From Cyanidiococcus yangmingshanensis (Eukaryota; Rhodophyta; Bangiophyceae; Cyanidiales; Cyanidiaceae), in contig VWRR01000015.1 in the NCBI GenBank assembly GCA_013995675.1, positions 450,146 to 514,145 on the forward strand: a stretch of 64,000 nt of DNA, given 5' to 3'. The position numbers and the translations under genes were made by a program. Positions 9,926 through 20,869 of the stretch are shown here, in pieces. Under the pieces are notes generated by a model. The model saw nothing but the letters and a program-made list of their open reading frames with translations, searched no databases and was not told the DNA's origin. Numbering within the stretch: the stretch's first letter is position 1; every line of letters starts with the position of its first letter.

Positions 9926-10721
9926 CACATACAGCTTCACAACAGGCACCAGGACCCGAATCTCCAACAGATCCTGTCGATGTCAACGAGGGATCCGCCT
10001 CAGTCGTCGATACGCACGCACGCCGATCGACCACAGCATTGGCAACAGTGCCAGCATCACCAGCAACAGTGCCAGCATCACCAACACCAGCACCGCTAAC
10101 CGACGACTCCAGCGCTAACAATACTCCATCGGCATCGTATACCTCAAAGGGGCGACTGAACGCAAACCGACAATAGCCCGATCCTGGTTCGTCGCCGGCA
10201 ATTTCAACAGCCGCATCCGGCTCGGTCGCAATCAATAGAAACGGGAGGCGAAGGCTCCCCTCTCCTCGACCAGCGGGCGATCGAACGCGCCCAGAGGCCG
10301 CCGAGCCCCGCGCATTCCGCTGCGCCAGACGCTCCAGCGCTCGAGCCAGCCTGCGATACCGCTGAATGCAGCGGTCTTTGTCCCGGACACTCGAGCTCAG
10401 ACGAGACAGCTCGTCTTCAAGAAGCGACTGTTCGCGAGCGCTCGCGCGCGGTAGGCCACACCAGCGCACGGAGCGGCGGTCTTTGCGAACGACGCCAATC
10501 GCGCAGAGAACGTTCAGCGCATCGTAGACTCGTCGACGGACATTCTTCTCCTCGCTGGCTGGGTCACGGAGGGTAACGCCGCGGTCTCCTCGGAGAAGCT
10601 CAGCAACCAACTCGTCCGCAACCTCATTGTAGGTCGTCTCGCCTTTCTCCTCTACCTTGTGGCAGATGCGCACTGCGAAATGCCGCAGACCTTTCTCCTC
10701 GCGCGGACGACTAGGCGTCAT
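9906..10721 (-). CDS. DP transcription factor (E2F dimerisation partner)
   Basis: Partner of E2F in the complex that drives S-phase genes under retinoblastoma control, nuclear. The ATG at 10719-10721 starts MTPSRPREEKGLRHFAV; an upstream in-frame extension begins only with GTG and was dropped. Residues ~10-95 form the DP winged-helix domain: KGLRHFAVRICHKVEEKGET, NEVADELVAEL, and the near-invariant RRRVYDALNVL followed by RWCGLP. A leucine-zipper-like helix (~LEDELSRLSSSVRDKDRCIQ) and a DP dimerisation core (LPFLLIATEPDAAVEI...FSRPFEVYDADGVL) follow. The C-terminal ~55 residues are Ala/Gly/Ser-rich with a short repeat (GTVAGDAGTVA). At 271 residues it is shorter than animal DP1, mainly through shorter tails. 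The KGLRHF plus RRRVYDALNVL combination separates DP from E2F. Confidence 0.92.
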   Translation of the reverse strand: MTPSRPREEKGLRHFAVRICHKVEEKGETTYNEVADELVAELLRGDRGVTLRDPASEEKNVRRRVYDALNVLCAIGVVRKDRRSVRWCGLPRASAREQSLLEDELSRLSSSVRDKDRCIQRYRRLARALERLAQRNARGSAASGRVRSPAGRGEGSLRLPFLLIATEPDAAVEIAGDEPGSGYCRFAFSRPFEVYDADGVLLALESSVSGAGVGDAGTVAGDAGTVANAVVDRRACVSTTEADPSLTSTGSVGDSGPGACCEAVCDPPRDE

Positions 10722-10944
10722 GCCGCCTTCAAGGCTCTGCTCGGGGTGGCCACAAAACACGAGCGCACCCCAACGCGCCTACGCCTACGGGCGCTTGCCT
10801 AGCAGAAGGGTCGCTCTTCCCTCTGCAACCGGGAAGGCGGACGCTCTTCCAGCGCTGATCGCCACTGGTCGCGTCGTCGACAGCAGCCCAGCTGAGGCGG
10901 GTCTCGCGCTGACGATCGACGCCGGCTTTTTCGCTGTGCTGGAT

Positions 10945-11197
10945 GACCCCAAAAGTGCTTCCCCAGAGTCTGAACTGCGTCGATCGTCCAACCCGTCGTC
11001 CAAGTCCTGAGGCGCTCGAAAAGCGAGCAACAGCGCAGCCAAATAGAGAACAATGACGACGACGACGCAAAATGAGCCAAGACCCCAAAAGTGCTACCCC
11101 AGAGTCTGAACTGCGTCGATCGTCCAAACCGTCGTCCCAGTCCCGAAACGCTCGAGGAAGCGAGCTACAGCGCAGCCGAACAGAGAACAATGACGAC
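10945..11197. repeat. 136-bp tandem duplication
   Basis: Copy one at 10945-11080 and copy two at 11081-11197 both begin GACCCCAAAAGTGCT and end GAACAATGACGAC. They share most bases, with scattered substitutions, so the duplication is not brand new. It lies upstream of the DP gene in the DP/eL8 intergenic region. Confidence 0.85.
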
Positions 11198-11564
11198 GTA
11201 GTGGCGATACCTCACAGGTACCTGGTCTGCAGGACAAGCTTGCAAGCGTTGTTCGCCCAAGCCCCGTTGTTGGCACCTGCGCTGGCGACAGCCTCAGTAT
11301 TACGTGCGTCCCGACACCAAGACCGACTCCGATGCGACCGAACAGAACCAGTCGAGAACAGACACACGATACTTTTTCTCCACAGCGATCTGGGTACAGG
11401 ATCGCCGAGCGATGTTCCCGCGCCGCGCTGTGCTGACGTCCGAGGCCAACGGTGGTGATGGGTTGGCGCACCCGTCCCGCGACTCGAGTCGTCGATCAAG
11501 CCCTCGCCATGGCATTCTAGAGAATCACGACCGAGCTACGGATCGCGATATCGATAACCATAGC

Positions 11565-11706
11565 GGTGATCGATCTACAGAACGTGCTGATGAGATCGTC
11601 GTCTCGGATAGTGTTTTAGATGGCGGTGGTGGTATTGGCAACGTCAGCAGCGACAGAGAGTGACGGTGATCGATCTACAGAACATGTTGATGAGATCTTC
11701 GTTGGG
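11565..11706. repeat. 100-bp-period duplication
   Basis: GGTGATCGATCTACAGAAC starts at 11565 and again at 11665, exactly 100 bases apart, and the ~40 bases that follow are nearly identical. Shorter GATCG-rich relatives lie on either side. Confidence 0.75.
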
Positions 11707-13167
11707 GGTGACGATCGCAGTAACCTTAGTAGAGATGATCTTTACCTGCTCTCGAGGATTGCACGATCATGAAGCATGCAAACGCCGATAAAGCCGTGAG
11801 CGTTTGCGTTCTGGCCGGGCGGCATCCATGGATGTGCAGCACTGCTGACGGACGAGCATCGCTTCATGGCCAAATCTAACAAATCCTGGATCCGCAAAGC
11901 TCTCCATCCCATGCCAAATGTCAAGAAAAGGCTCGTTTTGGTCCGAATGAATGTGCGAAAAGCGGCCTTATCAGAGGCGAGCGTACACTTCTCTGCAGCT
12001 CGCATATCGTTATCTGCATCTCCGGAAACCCCAAAACCTGACAAGAGTTTACAGAACAAGGTCAATGATTCATCTGAACAGAACGCTGACGCGCTACTTG
12101 GATGACGTGCCCACGGCGATACGATTCCATGACGACTTTCTTCGGCTCTGAGATTCAACCGACAGACACGACACTCATTGACTTTACGAAAAAATGAGAG
12201 GGCTTTTCATGAAATAGCCACTTGTTGCAGACCCGATGCGTCTGTTCCCAGTTCTGATCTGGATCATTCGTCTAGCGAATGCGTTTCTGTAGGCAAAACA
12301 GCCTCGTGAAGTGATCGAGGAGCCTGCTTACTCGGGCCCTCTCGTCCAGACCAGAGCTAAGTAGAAGCGCACCTCAGCCGAATTGAATTTCGTAGCGAAC
12401 AATTCCGAGTCCAAAATCTTTTCTCGGACTCGGGAGCCGCGTCCCTATCAAGAGCAACATCTAGCATGATTTCCGCTTGCGTATCGGACGGGGCCACCGA
12501 CGCTCGCCCCAATGCAATCCCATCCGAGAGAAATACTCACAATCCCGCAAGGATCACGCTCTTGCATCCATCAGATCCATACGTCTCGCACAACAGATCC
12601 AAACGCTCCCCAATATATTCCGGCATTGACCGCGAGCGCTGAAAGCGTCACGAGCAGCATCGCGAAGACTGATCGCCTATGTCACGCTTCCAAAACAGAA
12701 TGCGATTCCGTTCGATGAGATCACTCTCAGCCGCATCGTCTTTTTTTGCTCGTAGGAACACCTCGACACACGCCTCACGCGGTACGCCCACGATCACCAA
12801 CCAGCACGATTTTGGCACCGACGAAATATGATATCATGGAAAAGCAGGCAAAACAGTGAATACAAATCCATGCGCGTAAAGATTACCCGAACAAGCGATT
12901 CGCTACCTCGTCGGGAGAAGAACGGCGCACGCACGCATGCGTCCCCTATGAGTGTCACGTGACATGCAGCAGGCACGGCCGCGTCGGCGCCGGCGCCACA
13001 CTCCCTCAACCCTTCGGATGAAAGCTGATCGCTGGGTACCTCTCGTCTGGCCTCCGAAACGAGCGAACTAGGCAACGGCTGGTTCTAGAGTCCCAGTTCC
13101 TGTTAACGTAGGATACTGAGGAAGTTTTGGTGGCACTGCTGCGCGCACTCTGGTTAGAGTCTTCATC

Positions 13168-13914
13168 ATGGCTCAAGAAAGAGCGAAACGGACTAGCGTT
13201 GGGGATGCGCTCTTTGAGCGGCGTCCGAAAAACTTTGGTATCGGCCAGAGCATCCAACCGAGACGCGATCTCTCGCGCTTTGTTCGTTGGCCCCGATACG
13301 TTCGTCTACAACGTCAGCGAAGAATTCTTCTTCAAAGACTAAAAGTGCCTCCAGCGATCGCTCAGTTTCGGAAAACAGCTGACAAGAACTTGACGGACGC
13401 GATCTTTCGTCTCTTGGAACGCTATCGGCCAGAGGAGAAACGAGCGAAACGTGAACGTCTACAGAAGGCAGCAGAACGTGGTCAGACCGAGTCAGGTACA
13501 CCAAAACCTGTCTTTGTTAAGTTTGGAGTGAACCATGTCACTGATCTCATTGAGCAGAAAAAAGCGAAACTGGTGATCATAGCTCACGACGTGGACCCGA
13601 TCGAACTGGTCATGTGGATGCCTGCGCTCTGCCGTAAGCTTGACGTTCCCTATGTCATCGTGAAGAGCAAAGCGCGACTTGGAGCACTGGTCCATCAGAA
13701 AACCGCCACCTGTGTTGCCGTCACTGGCGTGCACGAAAAGGATCGGGCAGAGCTCTCCAAAGTCATCGAAGTTTGTCAAATGCGCTTTAATGATCGTTAC
13801 GAAGAAATTCGAAAGCAATGGGGTGGTGGTGTTCTCGGAATCAAGAGCACCCACAAGTTACAGAAGCGTCAACGAGCGCTGGCGCTCGAGGAGGCGAAAC
13901 GTACCCAGACGTGA
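13168..13914 (+). CDS. RPL7A: 60S ribosomal protein eL8 (L7Ae/RPL7A)
   Basis: Cytosolic large-subunit ribosomal protein that binds kink-turn RNA through an L7Ae fold; 248 residues from an ATG at 13168 (MAQERAKRTSVGDALFERRP). The N-terminal half is basic and contains QPRRDLSRFVRWPRYVRLQR and LKVPPAIAQFRKTAD, typical of eukaryotic eL8. The L7Ae domain follows (VTDLIEQKKAKLVIIAHDVD, PIELVMWMPALCRKLDVPY, KARLGALVHQKTATCVAVT). The C-terminus (RKQWGGGVLGIKSTHKLQKR) matches the family, and length is close to the human protein. The gene is intact and uninterrupted. Confidence 0.97.
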   Translation: MAQERAKRTSVGDALFERRPKNFGIGQSIQPRRDLSRFVRWPRYVRLQRQRRILLQRLKVPPAIAQFRKTADKNLTDAIFRLLERYRPEEKRAKRERLQKAAERGQTESGTPKPVFVKFGVNHVTDLIEQKKAKLVIIAHDVDPIELVMWMPALCRKLDVPYVIVKSKARLGALVHQKTATCVAVTGVHEKDRAELSKVIEVCQMRFNDRYEEIRKQWGGGVLGIKSTHKLQKRQRALALEEAKRTQT

Positions 13915-13924
13915 GCGCTGGCGC

Positions 13925-16900
13925 TTATGGCGTGTCCACACCAGGTGTGATGTCATCAAAGAATGATCGCAGCGACTCTAGCTGGACACCGTCTGCGTAC
14001 AGCGTCAGATCCATACTCAACTGGGGGTCCGTGGACATCACCGGGCGTGAATAGATGCGAATATGGAAGCCATCGAATTCGATGGGCAGCGTAATGGCTG
14101 TCTCAGCGGGTCGCATGTATCCCACAGCGTAGAGCGTATCGGTGTAAACACGAAGCATCCTCAAGAGCTCTGTAAAAGCGGTGTTATCCATGAGCCGTTT
14201 CCGATGCAGTTGATAGCGTTGGAAAGGCTTGCCAGGCGGTGCCTGATTGGCCAACATCCCTGACGCTGCGACACGGTCGTCCGCGACAGCGTTGCGCTCC
14301 TCGTCCTCTGCAGCAGCGTTGCGCAGTGCGCTTCCTATCGGTGTCTGGTCCGCAGGTTCGCGGGGCCGTCTTCGCACCCAGACGGTGGCTTGCTGCACGT
14401 GGCAGCGTACTGCGCGAACCACGCGTGCTCGCGCATTCCTGCTGCAGAGGTGCTCCAGCACCTGCACCAGTCGCTGTGCGGAAACAAGATCCGACTTGGA
14501 AAGCACGATGGTATCAGCGATGGCAACCAGATGCTCCTCAAGCGGGTCATTGGGCCTCAGTCGCAAGCAATCCACCACCGTAATGACAGCATCTGCAGCT
14601 GCACAAGGCCAGTCTGTCTCCACGAATAGCCGAAATGGACGGGGGATGTTCGGCGAGCCGCTTGGGGAGCTCATCCCTCATGACCGTCTGCGCTCGAGCG
14701 TGCGCTTGATACGCAGCCGTCACTGGACGGTCCAGTCGCCATACCTCGACATCCTCCCGGCTCGCAATCGCTTCGAGCAAACAAGTTTTGCCAGAACCTG
14801 GCGTGCCACATACCATAACCACTCCGTGCTCTGGCGGCAGCGGCTCTACGTCGCCAGGTGAGATGACGTGCTCCGCCTGCTCGAGATTTGCATCTAGCCG
14901 CGCATCCGTAAACAGCGTCAACTTCCACGGCTCTGGTATCTGTGAAGCGAGACGCTCCAGAAATGATGACTTCTTTGGTGCAGGAGCGACCTCACTTGAC
15001 CGCGATCCATCAGCGTACGGCACCAGGGACTCGAAAGGGTCCTCGAATTCGTTCCACGCCTCGGTAAAGACGAGCTCTTCGTCTCGCAAAAGACACTCAT
15101 CGAGCACAAGCTGAATGCGGGTCGTATCGAGATCCTCTCCGAGAAATACGATTTCACTGCATCGGTCCCCGAAACGATCATCCCACTGCAACGGACGCAG
15201 GGGATCTCGCGAGTCAGGCGCTGTTGGCCACTGCTCGATGGGTAGGGTAACGAAGAAGCGCGGACCACGTTTCAACGTGATGTTGTTGCCAACTTGGCTC
15301 CATTCGAGGCAACCATCCATTCGATTCGCCAGCCACAATTTCCCTACCGATCGGAGGACACCATCAAATGTGCTAATGTCGCTTATTCGGTCGAAAAGGC
15401 GCCGGGGATGGAAAGGTCGATCAGCACGATACAGGAAGCTCGTCTCGGGTCGGACGGTATCTGCGTTCATGCCCCGTTCCCAAGGCCTCGTTCCACTATG
15501 CAGCGCCGCCAGAAAGTGCTCGTTGCCAAACCGCGACCCCCAAGTCGTCGACGTCGTTACTGAATCCGCGGATTCTCCATGAGCGCTAGCGTCCTCGGAG
15601 ACAGCATCCACCGGCGCCGTTGACTTGGCATCCTCGGGGCCAGCCATCGACTCTGTTGATGAATCCATAGTGCTCGCGACCGTACCAGACGGCGCCGAAA
15701 ATGCAGTGTTCTTTGGCGTGGTGCTAACGCCCGGTGTCCGTATCCGCAGCCGAGCCCGGTGTCGATGATGTCACCCTCATCGCCTCTGTCTCCTTGCCTG
15801 TAGTGCTCGGAGAGGTCTTCACCAGCTCCGCTGCTGCGTAGGATGCGAGGACGCGACGCCATGTCGGCATCCAGAGGAGACGCTCGGGCTCAAAAGGCCG
15901 TTCCAGAATGCGCTCCAGAAGCACCTGTGGCCATTCATTACCGGCATTCATAGAGATCACCTGTGCCTCACAGTTCAGGAGGCGCAGGTAGCGCAAGACG
16001 TCGTGGACAGGGGCCTCGTCACACTGCTTTTCTATGCTCGCTGCTCCAGCGAGCGACTCATTGGCAGATGTTTGCTCTAACGCCGTCGATAAACAATCGC
16101 CACTGGAATGCTCTCCGTCGTAAACAACGACGACATTTGCGTACTCGATTTGGTCAACCAGCAGTTGCACCAGATTATCAGCCTGTGCTCGGTTGGCTGA
16201 CCCTCGCTGACGATCCATCTTATGGTGTCGTCGAGCTGTTTCTGAGTCTCCGATTGGATCTGTTCCGGGCTCTTGGGGTCGTTCACTCTTTGTATCGGCC
16301 ATAACGGGCGCTGGTTCCGCTGGGGCCGCTTGTACTGTTTCTGTCGCTGACTCGTGTCCTGTTGAAGATACTTCTGTAATAGCTTTGTAGTCTTTGACCG
16401 CTGAGGTTGCCGGTGTCGACGGATGCGCCGAATCCTCCGATTCCACGGAGGTATTCGCAGTGGAACTTCTGCGCAGTGTTGGCGTAAATATTCCACGAGC
16501 AGTCGCTGCGTCCACAACGCTGACCAGTGCGTAGAGTTGCAGCGAAGATTCCGTACGTGCCAACGTCTCTGCAACGACATGTGGCTCTTCCTTCTCAGGG
16601 CTACAAATGAAGATATAGTCCATTCCGTATGCTGCCTGAACATCGAATATATTCACTGGACTCGGTGCGTTATCCGCTCTGACAGTCGGGTTCGCCGCCA
16701 GAGTGGGGTCTTCCGGCAACGTCCCCACTTGGTTTCGAGCTCTTCGCTTCAAAAGATTCTCCAATTTTGGCATGAGCAGTGCTCGATTTGCGCACTGGTC
16801 CTGAAACCTGATAGTAGACTTGGTCGCTTTCGAAAACTGCACACAATGATGGACTTAGGGTGTCGGCGCAGGCATTGGAGGCAACGCGCCAGTCTTCCTC

Positions 16901-17548
16901 CTGCTCGTTCCAAACGAGTCCTAGCTGTTTCGCCATATACGTCGACAAGATAACACCAACGCGTTGCGGCTGTTTGTCCGGAGGGTTTGGAAGGCGTAGC
17001 ACCTGATGCAGGAGCACGCCCAACAGCCGCAGACGGAGAGCATCCTCGAGGCCGCTGAGCACAATAGTCGGCACCGGAGCATTACGCGCCAGCCTCCGTT
17101 TCGCGTCGTTCTCTGCGGTCTGCTCTCGGGTTATCGGTTGGTTCGATCGGTGCTCCAACGAGTCCGATGCCTGCCCGTTGACGTCTGCAGTCGCCTGAAA
17201 GCCGCTACCACCGTCGACGACATCAGCGCTCCATTGAAAAGCCGGCAGAACGACCGAGAAAGCCATTTTCGTGCCTGCGACTGGCCCAGACCAGTTCAGT
17301 AGGCGTCCATCCAAACCGCGAGCAGGCCATGCCTGGATCCCGAAAAAGGACGAACCTTGAACACGACAAGCCAGCACCGAGTTCAGTGTCCGACAGAAAC
17401 GATGCCGCGCTCCTCGTCGCCGACGCTCCAACGTAACGCTCGTCGTCCACCCGAGCACCTCATTCGCTTTCAAGTTAGTGCAACATCGTTCCTTGGTCCC
17501 AATACAGTTCCCGTTTCCCAAAGAGGCTGGGATAAATGTAGGAATCAT
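13925..17548 (-). CDS. Double CobW/G3E GTPase-like protein, split into four overlapping frames
   Basis: CobW/G3E proteins are GTP-dependent metal chaperones (cobalamin or zinc delivery). Four consecutive minus-strand frames, roughly 17548-16670, 16842-15724, 15668-14547 and 14674-13925, together read as two fused modules. Module one: PVPTIVLSGLEDALRLRLL where the P-loop should be (the GxxGxGKT is lost), then DYIFICSPEKEEPHVVAE, ALVSVVDA, LLVDQIEYANVVVVYDGE (NKxD lost), then a CobW C-terminal domain (DRPFHPRRLFDRI, GKLWLANRMDGCLEWSQVG). Module two: VVMVCGTPGSGKTCLLEAI with an intact P-loop, FRLFVETDW, AVITVVDCL, ADTIVLSKSDL. Each junction is a +1 step. The second frame has no usable ATG of its own, so these are pieces of one gene. 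The ATG at 17548 is the first available; 17266 (MAFSVVLPAFQWS) is an alternative. Cause: sequence errors or decay; see findings. Confidence 0.7.
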
Positions 17549-18647
17549 AGGTGACTCTAGTCGAGTCCAGTGAGTGCTTGTTTGTCCGCTAACCAACCAA
17601 CGAACCAGGTGGCTCTCCTGGCCAGCCAATCAGCGAGTCGTTCGAGCGCCACGCGCCATCGTCATCGCAAACAGTTCCCGCTGCCTTGATGGGATATCGC
17701 TGTGACCCTAGCATGTTGCTCTCTCAAACGTATGCTATACAAGGTTCGGTAACGTTGTGAGAATGTTCTTATCACATACATACGCTTTGGTCCATAGAGA
17801 AGCGTGTTGTTGTATTTGAGTGCTTGTTGGGATCGAATGCGGTCCGTGACCCTGGCAGAGTGCCTCGGCTATGCGCTTTATTCTTGATCAATGAGGGGCT
17901 CATGGTACACTACATCCCGAACCATGCATCGGATAGCATCCAAACCGAGTCACCATGCTCATTGCATTGATCGGAAATTTATTTCTCTCCTGGAGGGGTT
18001 CAGTATACGACCAAAATGGGATGATTGGAAAAAGAGGTGGTGCCTCTCTGGCCTCCACGGGCGATCCCGTACTCCATCGATGACGGCATCGTACGGGAAC
18101 CGCTCATCTGATGAAGAGGTAGCCGCGTCAGCTGCATTGCATGCTCAAGCGGATGGTAAGCAGCTTGAACGTGTCTTGGCAGAAGGCGTTTTGTACCAGT
18201 CAGGTGCCAGGCCTAGATCACCTCATTCATTCGGGAGATAGGCGGCAAGCATCTCCTGTCAGGTGAGCAATACTTGGCAACGTTGGGGGTTGCATTGGCG
18301 GCCCGCTGAAACCTGGTCACGTACACCAGCGCTTCGACGTCGTTTCCATATGCTCCGTCGATTATCGTTGATTTCGGGTCGAGTTCTGTCCAGTAGGTAG
18401 CGCTGCGTCCATCGAGGCGTCCGAGATATTGTGCTGCATGGCAGTGTTCTGACTCCTCCCGGATCAAGTCCATGGAATGCTGCAATCGCTTGTCTTTTGG
18501 ACCCCTGGTGACGACAAAGTCTTCCAAGTTCGTCGCAAAAACGCTTTACGTGATCAAGGTGTGCGCTATGGAGCAGTAACCGGACTGTATGGGTGCCGTC
18601 TCGTCTTGCGCGGGCGCTCGAACGAGGACCATCGTTCTGAGTCGTCT
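17549..18647. other. Intergenic region between CobW double gene and BAR-auxilin gene
   Basis: About 1.1 kb. A minus-strand frame with an ATG at 18473 ending at 18213 (86 codons, MDLIREESEHCHAAQYLGRL) has protein-like composition but no recognised family. A plus-strand frame at 17891-18241 looks fortuitous. No gene is called with confidence. Confidence 0.4.
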
Positions 18648-20539
18648 CTACTCGCCCGAGGTCGTCTTGTACGCAGCGCGCAAGATATCAAAGACGCGCT
18701 CCCGCAGACATCGCTCCATCGGTTCTTGAACGGAGTTGGCAGCACCGCGGTCGGGATGCGTCAGCAGCAGCGCCCGTCGATATGCTCTCCTCACCTGATG
18801 CTCATCGATGAGCGATTGCACAGAGAGGCGCTCCCAGCCAGAGTCCTCTCCTAGAACTTCATGGAGCGAGCATAGGAGCGCAGCGAATGTTATGGATACG
18901 AGAGCCGTCGCGAGTCCATTGGCGGATCTGCTGTTCGAGCCACACGTAGCTCCGCTGCAGATGCAGTGCGCTCCGCTTGACCCGATGCATCTATCGCGAA
19001 TGCTTTCGTCAGTTCTGGCGATTTCGATGGTTGCGGATTTCGTGGCGGCTCTGTCAGCTCACCATGAATATCGTCGACTCGCTCGTGACTGTTCGCTTGT
19101 CGCCGCAACAACATCCCTTCGGTTGCCGTTCCATCCACGCGTGACGTCGTCGCCGCGTCCGCTTGTTCCAGCGCAGCGCCAGCGGGTAGGCGCGATGCCT
19201 CTGGGCCACCATCTGCCCAGGGAGACGCGGTCCCGACTCGGCGGGAATCATTCATGGACAGGTCTGCAGCAGTCTCCTGCGTCACTGGTTCATCGACAAT
19301 ATCTACAAGTTGGTCGACGGCTGGGACGACGTCAACCAACGGGGTCCCATGTGGATGCGCGTCGACTGGCTGCACCCGTTTCGCTGACGGCAATGACTCC
19401 GGCACAGGCAGCGTGTGTCTCTCTTCGACAGACGAAGCAGGTGCAGTCGCTAGAGGGGATGCATCGACTGCGGCTCTTGTTATCGTTGATCTCTGTACAC
19501 TCGGTTGTGGTCGATGAGCTGTTTCAGGTACGTGCTGTCGCTCGGCGAGGGATGAGCGCCATCGTTCATGTAGTTCGCGCCATGAGTGTTGTCCTTCGAG
19601 GGCATCCACGGTTTGCGTTTCCGTCGTTTCTGACGACTGGCCAGCAACCATGTTGCGAACAGCGCCGCTGTGTTGCCGTTCCACCGTGCTGGCCTGTCTG
19701 ATTGGCCTCGAGCGCGCGGTCTTGGATGTTTCTGTTGACTTTGACGCCGGCAGCTCCTGTGTTTTTGTGTTGAGACGTCTCTCCTCTGCAACGACAAATG
19801 CTGCGCCGGCGTAAAACTGCTTTTGAATCTCGAGCATTTCATCGATGGCGTCAGGGAGCAGATCGAGATGTGCTGCGATCCATGCTTCGACATGCACACA
19901 GGTCTCGTTGCATTTGGCAATGACTGGGGCCATCGCACCTTCATAGAGCTCAGTTGCCGCTGCTGCTGCATAGCCATAGGCGCTGGCTTGGGCATTCGCT
20001 TGCCGCATGCTGGCCTGGACTTGTTGCACTTCCTCCAGGAGGCCAAGGATGCCCTCTAGGAGCACTTGGCCCTCGTTCATCGCCAGATCCAGTGGTTGGA
20101 GCACTCGCAGGCGCACACGCTTCTCTGTTACCCTCAAGACACGGCTCTCGATCGCATGCTGTCGCTCCGACCATCGGCTCCAGAGATCAGACGGAGATGC
20201 GTTCGTGCCAGATGAGGCTCCAGCACGCTGAACGTTTGCGTGAGCCGATGCCGCGTCTCGCCAATGAACCAGCAACTCTTGCGTACCACCCAAGATGCGT
20301 TCAACGGCACTTTTGTAAACGTTCCAGTCTCTCAGCAAATCGAAGACGGCATACCCCGCACGCTCCAGTCGTCTGAACCGCTCATCGTGCGTCGTCAACC
20401 GTTGAATGGCGTTCTCCCACTTAATGAGCGCGTTCCGTGGCGTCGTTCCACCCGCTCTTGACTCTGAAACGCTCCATTGAGCAGCACGCCTCGCTTCCTG
20501 TCCTAGTTCTCGCAACTTGGTCTTCCAGGAGCGGAACAT
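18648..20539 (-). CDS. BAR-like domain protein with C-terminal auxilin-type J domain (one frame break)
   Basis: Likely a clathrin-uncoating co-chaperone: auxilin J domains recruit Hsc70 to coated vesicles. From the ATG at 20537-20539 (MFRSWKTKLRELGQEARRAA) the first ~260 residues are long amphipathic helices resembling a BAR domain, ending AIDEMLEIQKQFYAGAAFV. About 270 Ser/Thr/Pro-rich residues follow. That frame stops at 18890, but a second frame already open there reads ALLCSLHEVLGEDSGWERLS, VRRAYRRALLLTHPDRG and RVFDILRAAYKTTSGE, stopping at 18648-18650. This is a complete auxilin/GAK-type J domain with the HPD motif at 18750-18758 and the diagnostic LH.VL....W lead-in. A one-base change between about 18.89 and 18.97 kb would join the two. 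The J domain is clear; the BAR assignment is by character only. It is divergent from SDF2. Confidence 0.75.
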
Positions 20540-20869
20540 GGACCGTTGTTGGCAACTCGCCGTAAGGGCGGTCGTCTCGCTTGAAAGGTCTCGCGTTTGG
20601 CCCAGTCGCGTTGGCGCCGCATATCGTCGGCGGCCCGGAACGTTGTCGCCGTTCGACGCTCAGTTCCGCTTGCCGGACAAGGTCGGTGTTCGTGCGCAGC
20701 GTCTTTCCACGAGTCTTAGATCGATCTCTTCAATCGAGTGATCCTGTTCAGAAGTCGCTAGAAAAGGTCTGCGTTGCGTTGGGATCATCTGAATCGCATC
20801 AGAGAACTAGTTCTGGTGCAGCATCGAGTCGTGCCCCAGACGGAAGCGAACGAGCTTCAGTGTGTCTGC
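20540..20869. other. Divergent promoter region, BAR-auxilin / SDF2
   Basis: 330 bases between two divergent starts. No gene, repeat or RNA seen; presumably it contains both promoters. Confidence 0.5.

Larger units (their letters stand above)
10722..13167. other. Long divergent intergenic region with tandem duplications
   Basis: About 2.4 kb between the DP and eL8 starts, large for this compact genome. It contains a 136-bp and a 100-bp tandem duplication (listed separately). Frames such as those at 10,729-11,190 and 11,742-12,158 on the minus strand start with non-ATG codons or overlap the repeats and look fortuitous. No gene is called. Confidence 0.5.

Noticed and set aside
9362-10099. 245-codon plus-strand frame ending in His/Gln repeats
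   Set aside because: It begins with TTG and its right half is antisense to the DP gene and the 63-bp repeat; the Gln/His pattern mirrors the Gly/Ala/Val repeat of DP.
11742-12158. 138-codon minus-strand frame
   Set aside because: Starts with TTG, composition is close to random translation, no family signal.
16781-16842. Short CAGGTTTCAG motif at a CobW frame junction, considered as a mini-intron
   Set aside because: Seven bases is far too short for splicing and there is no GTAAGT-type donor; a one-base change explains the frames.
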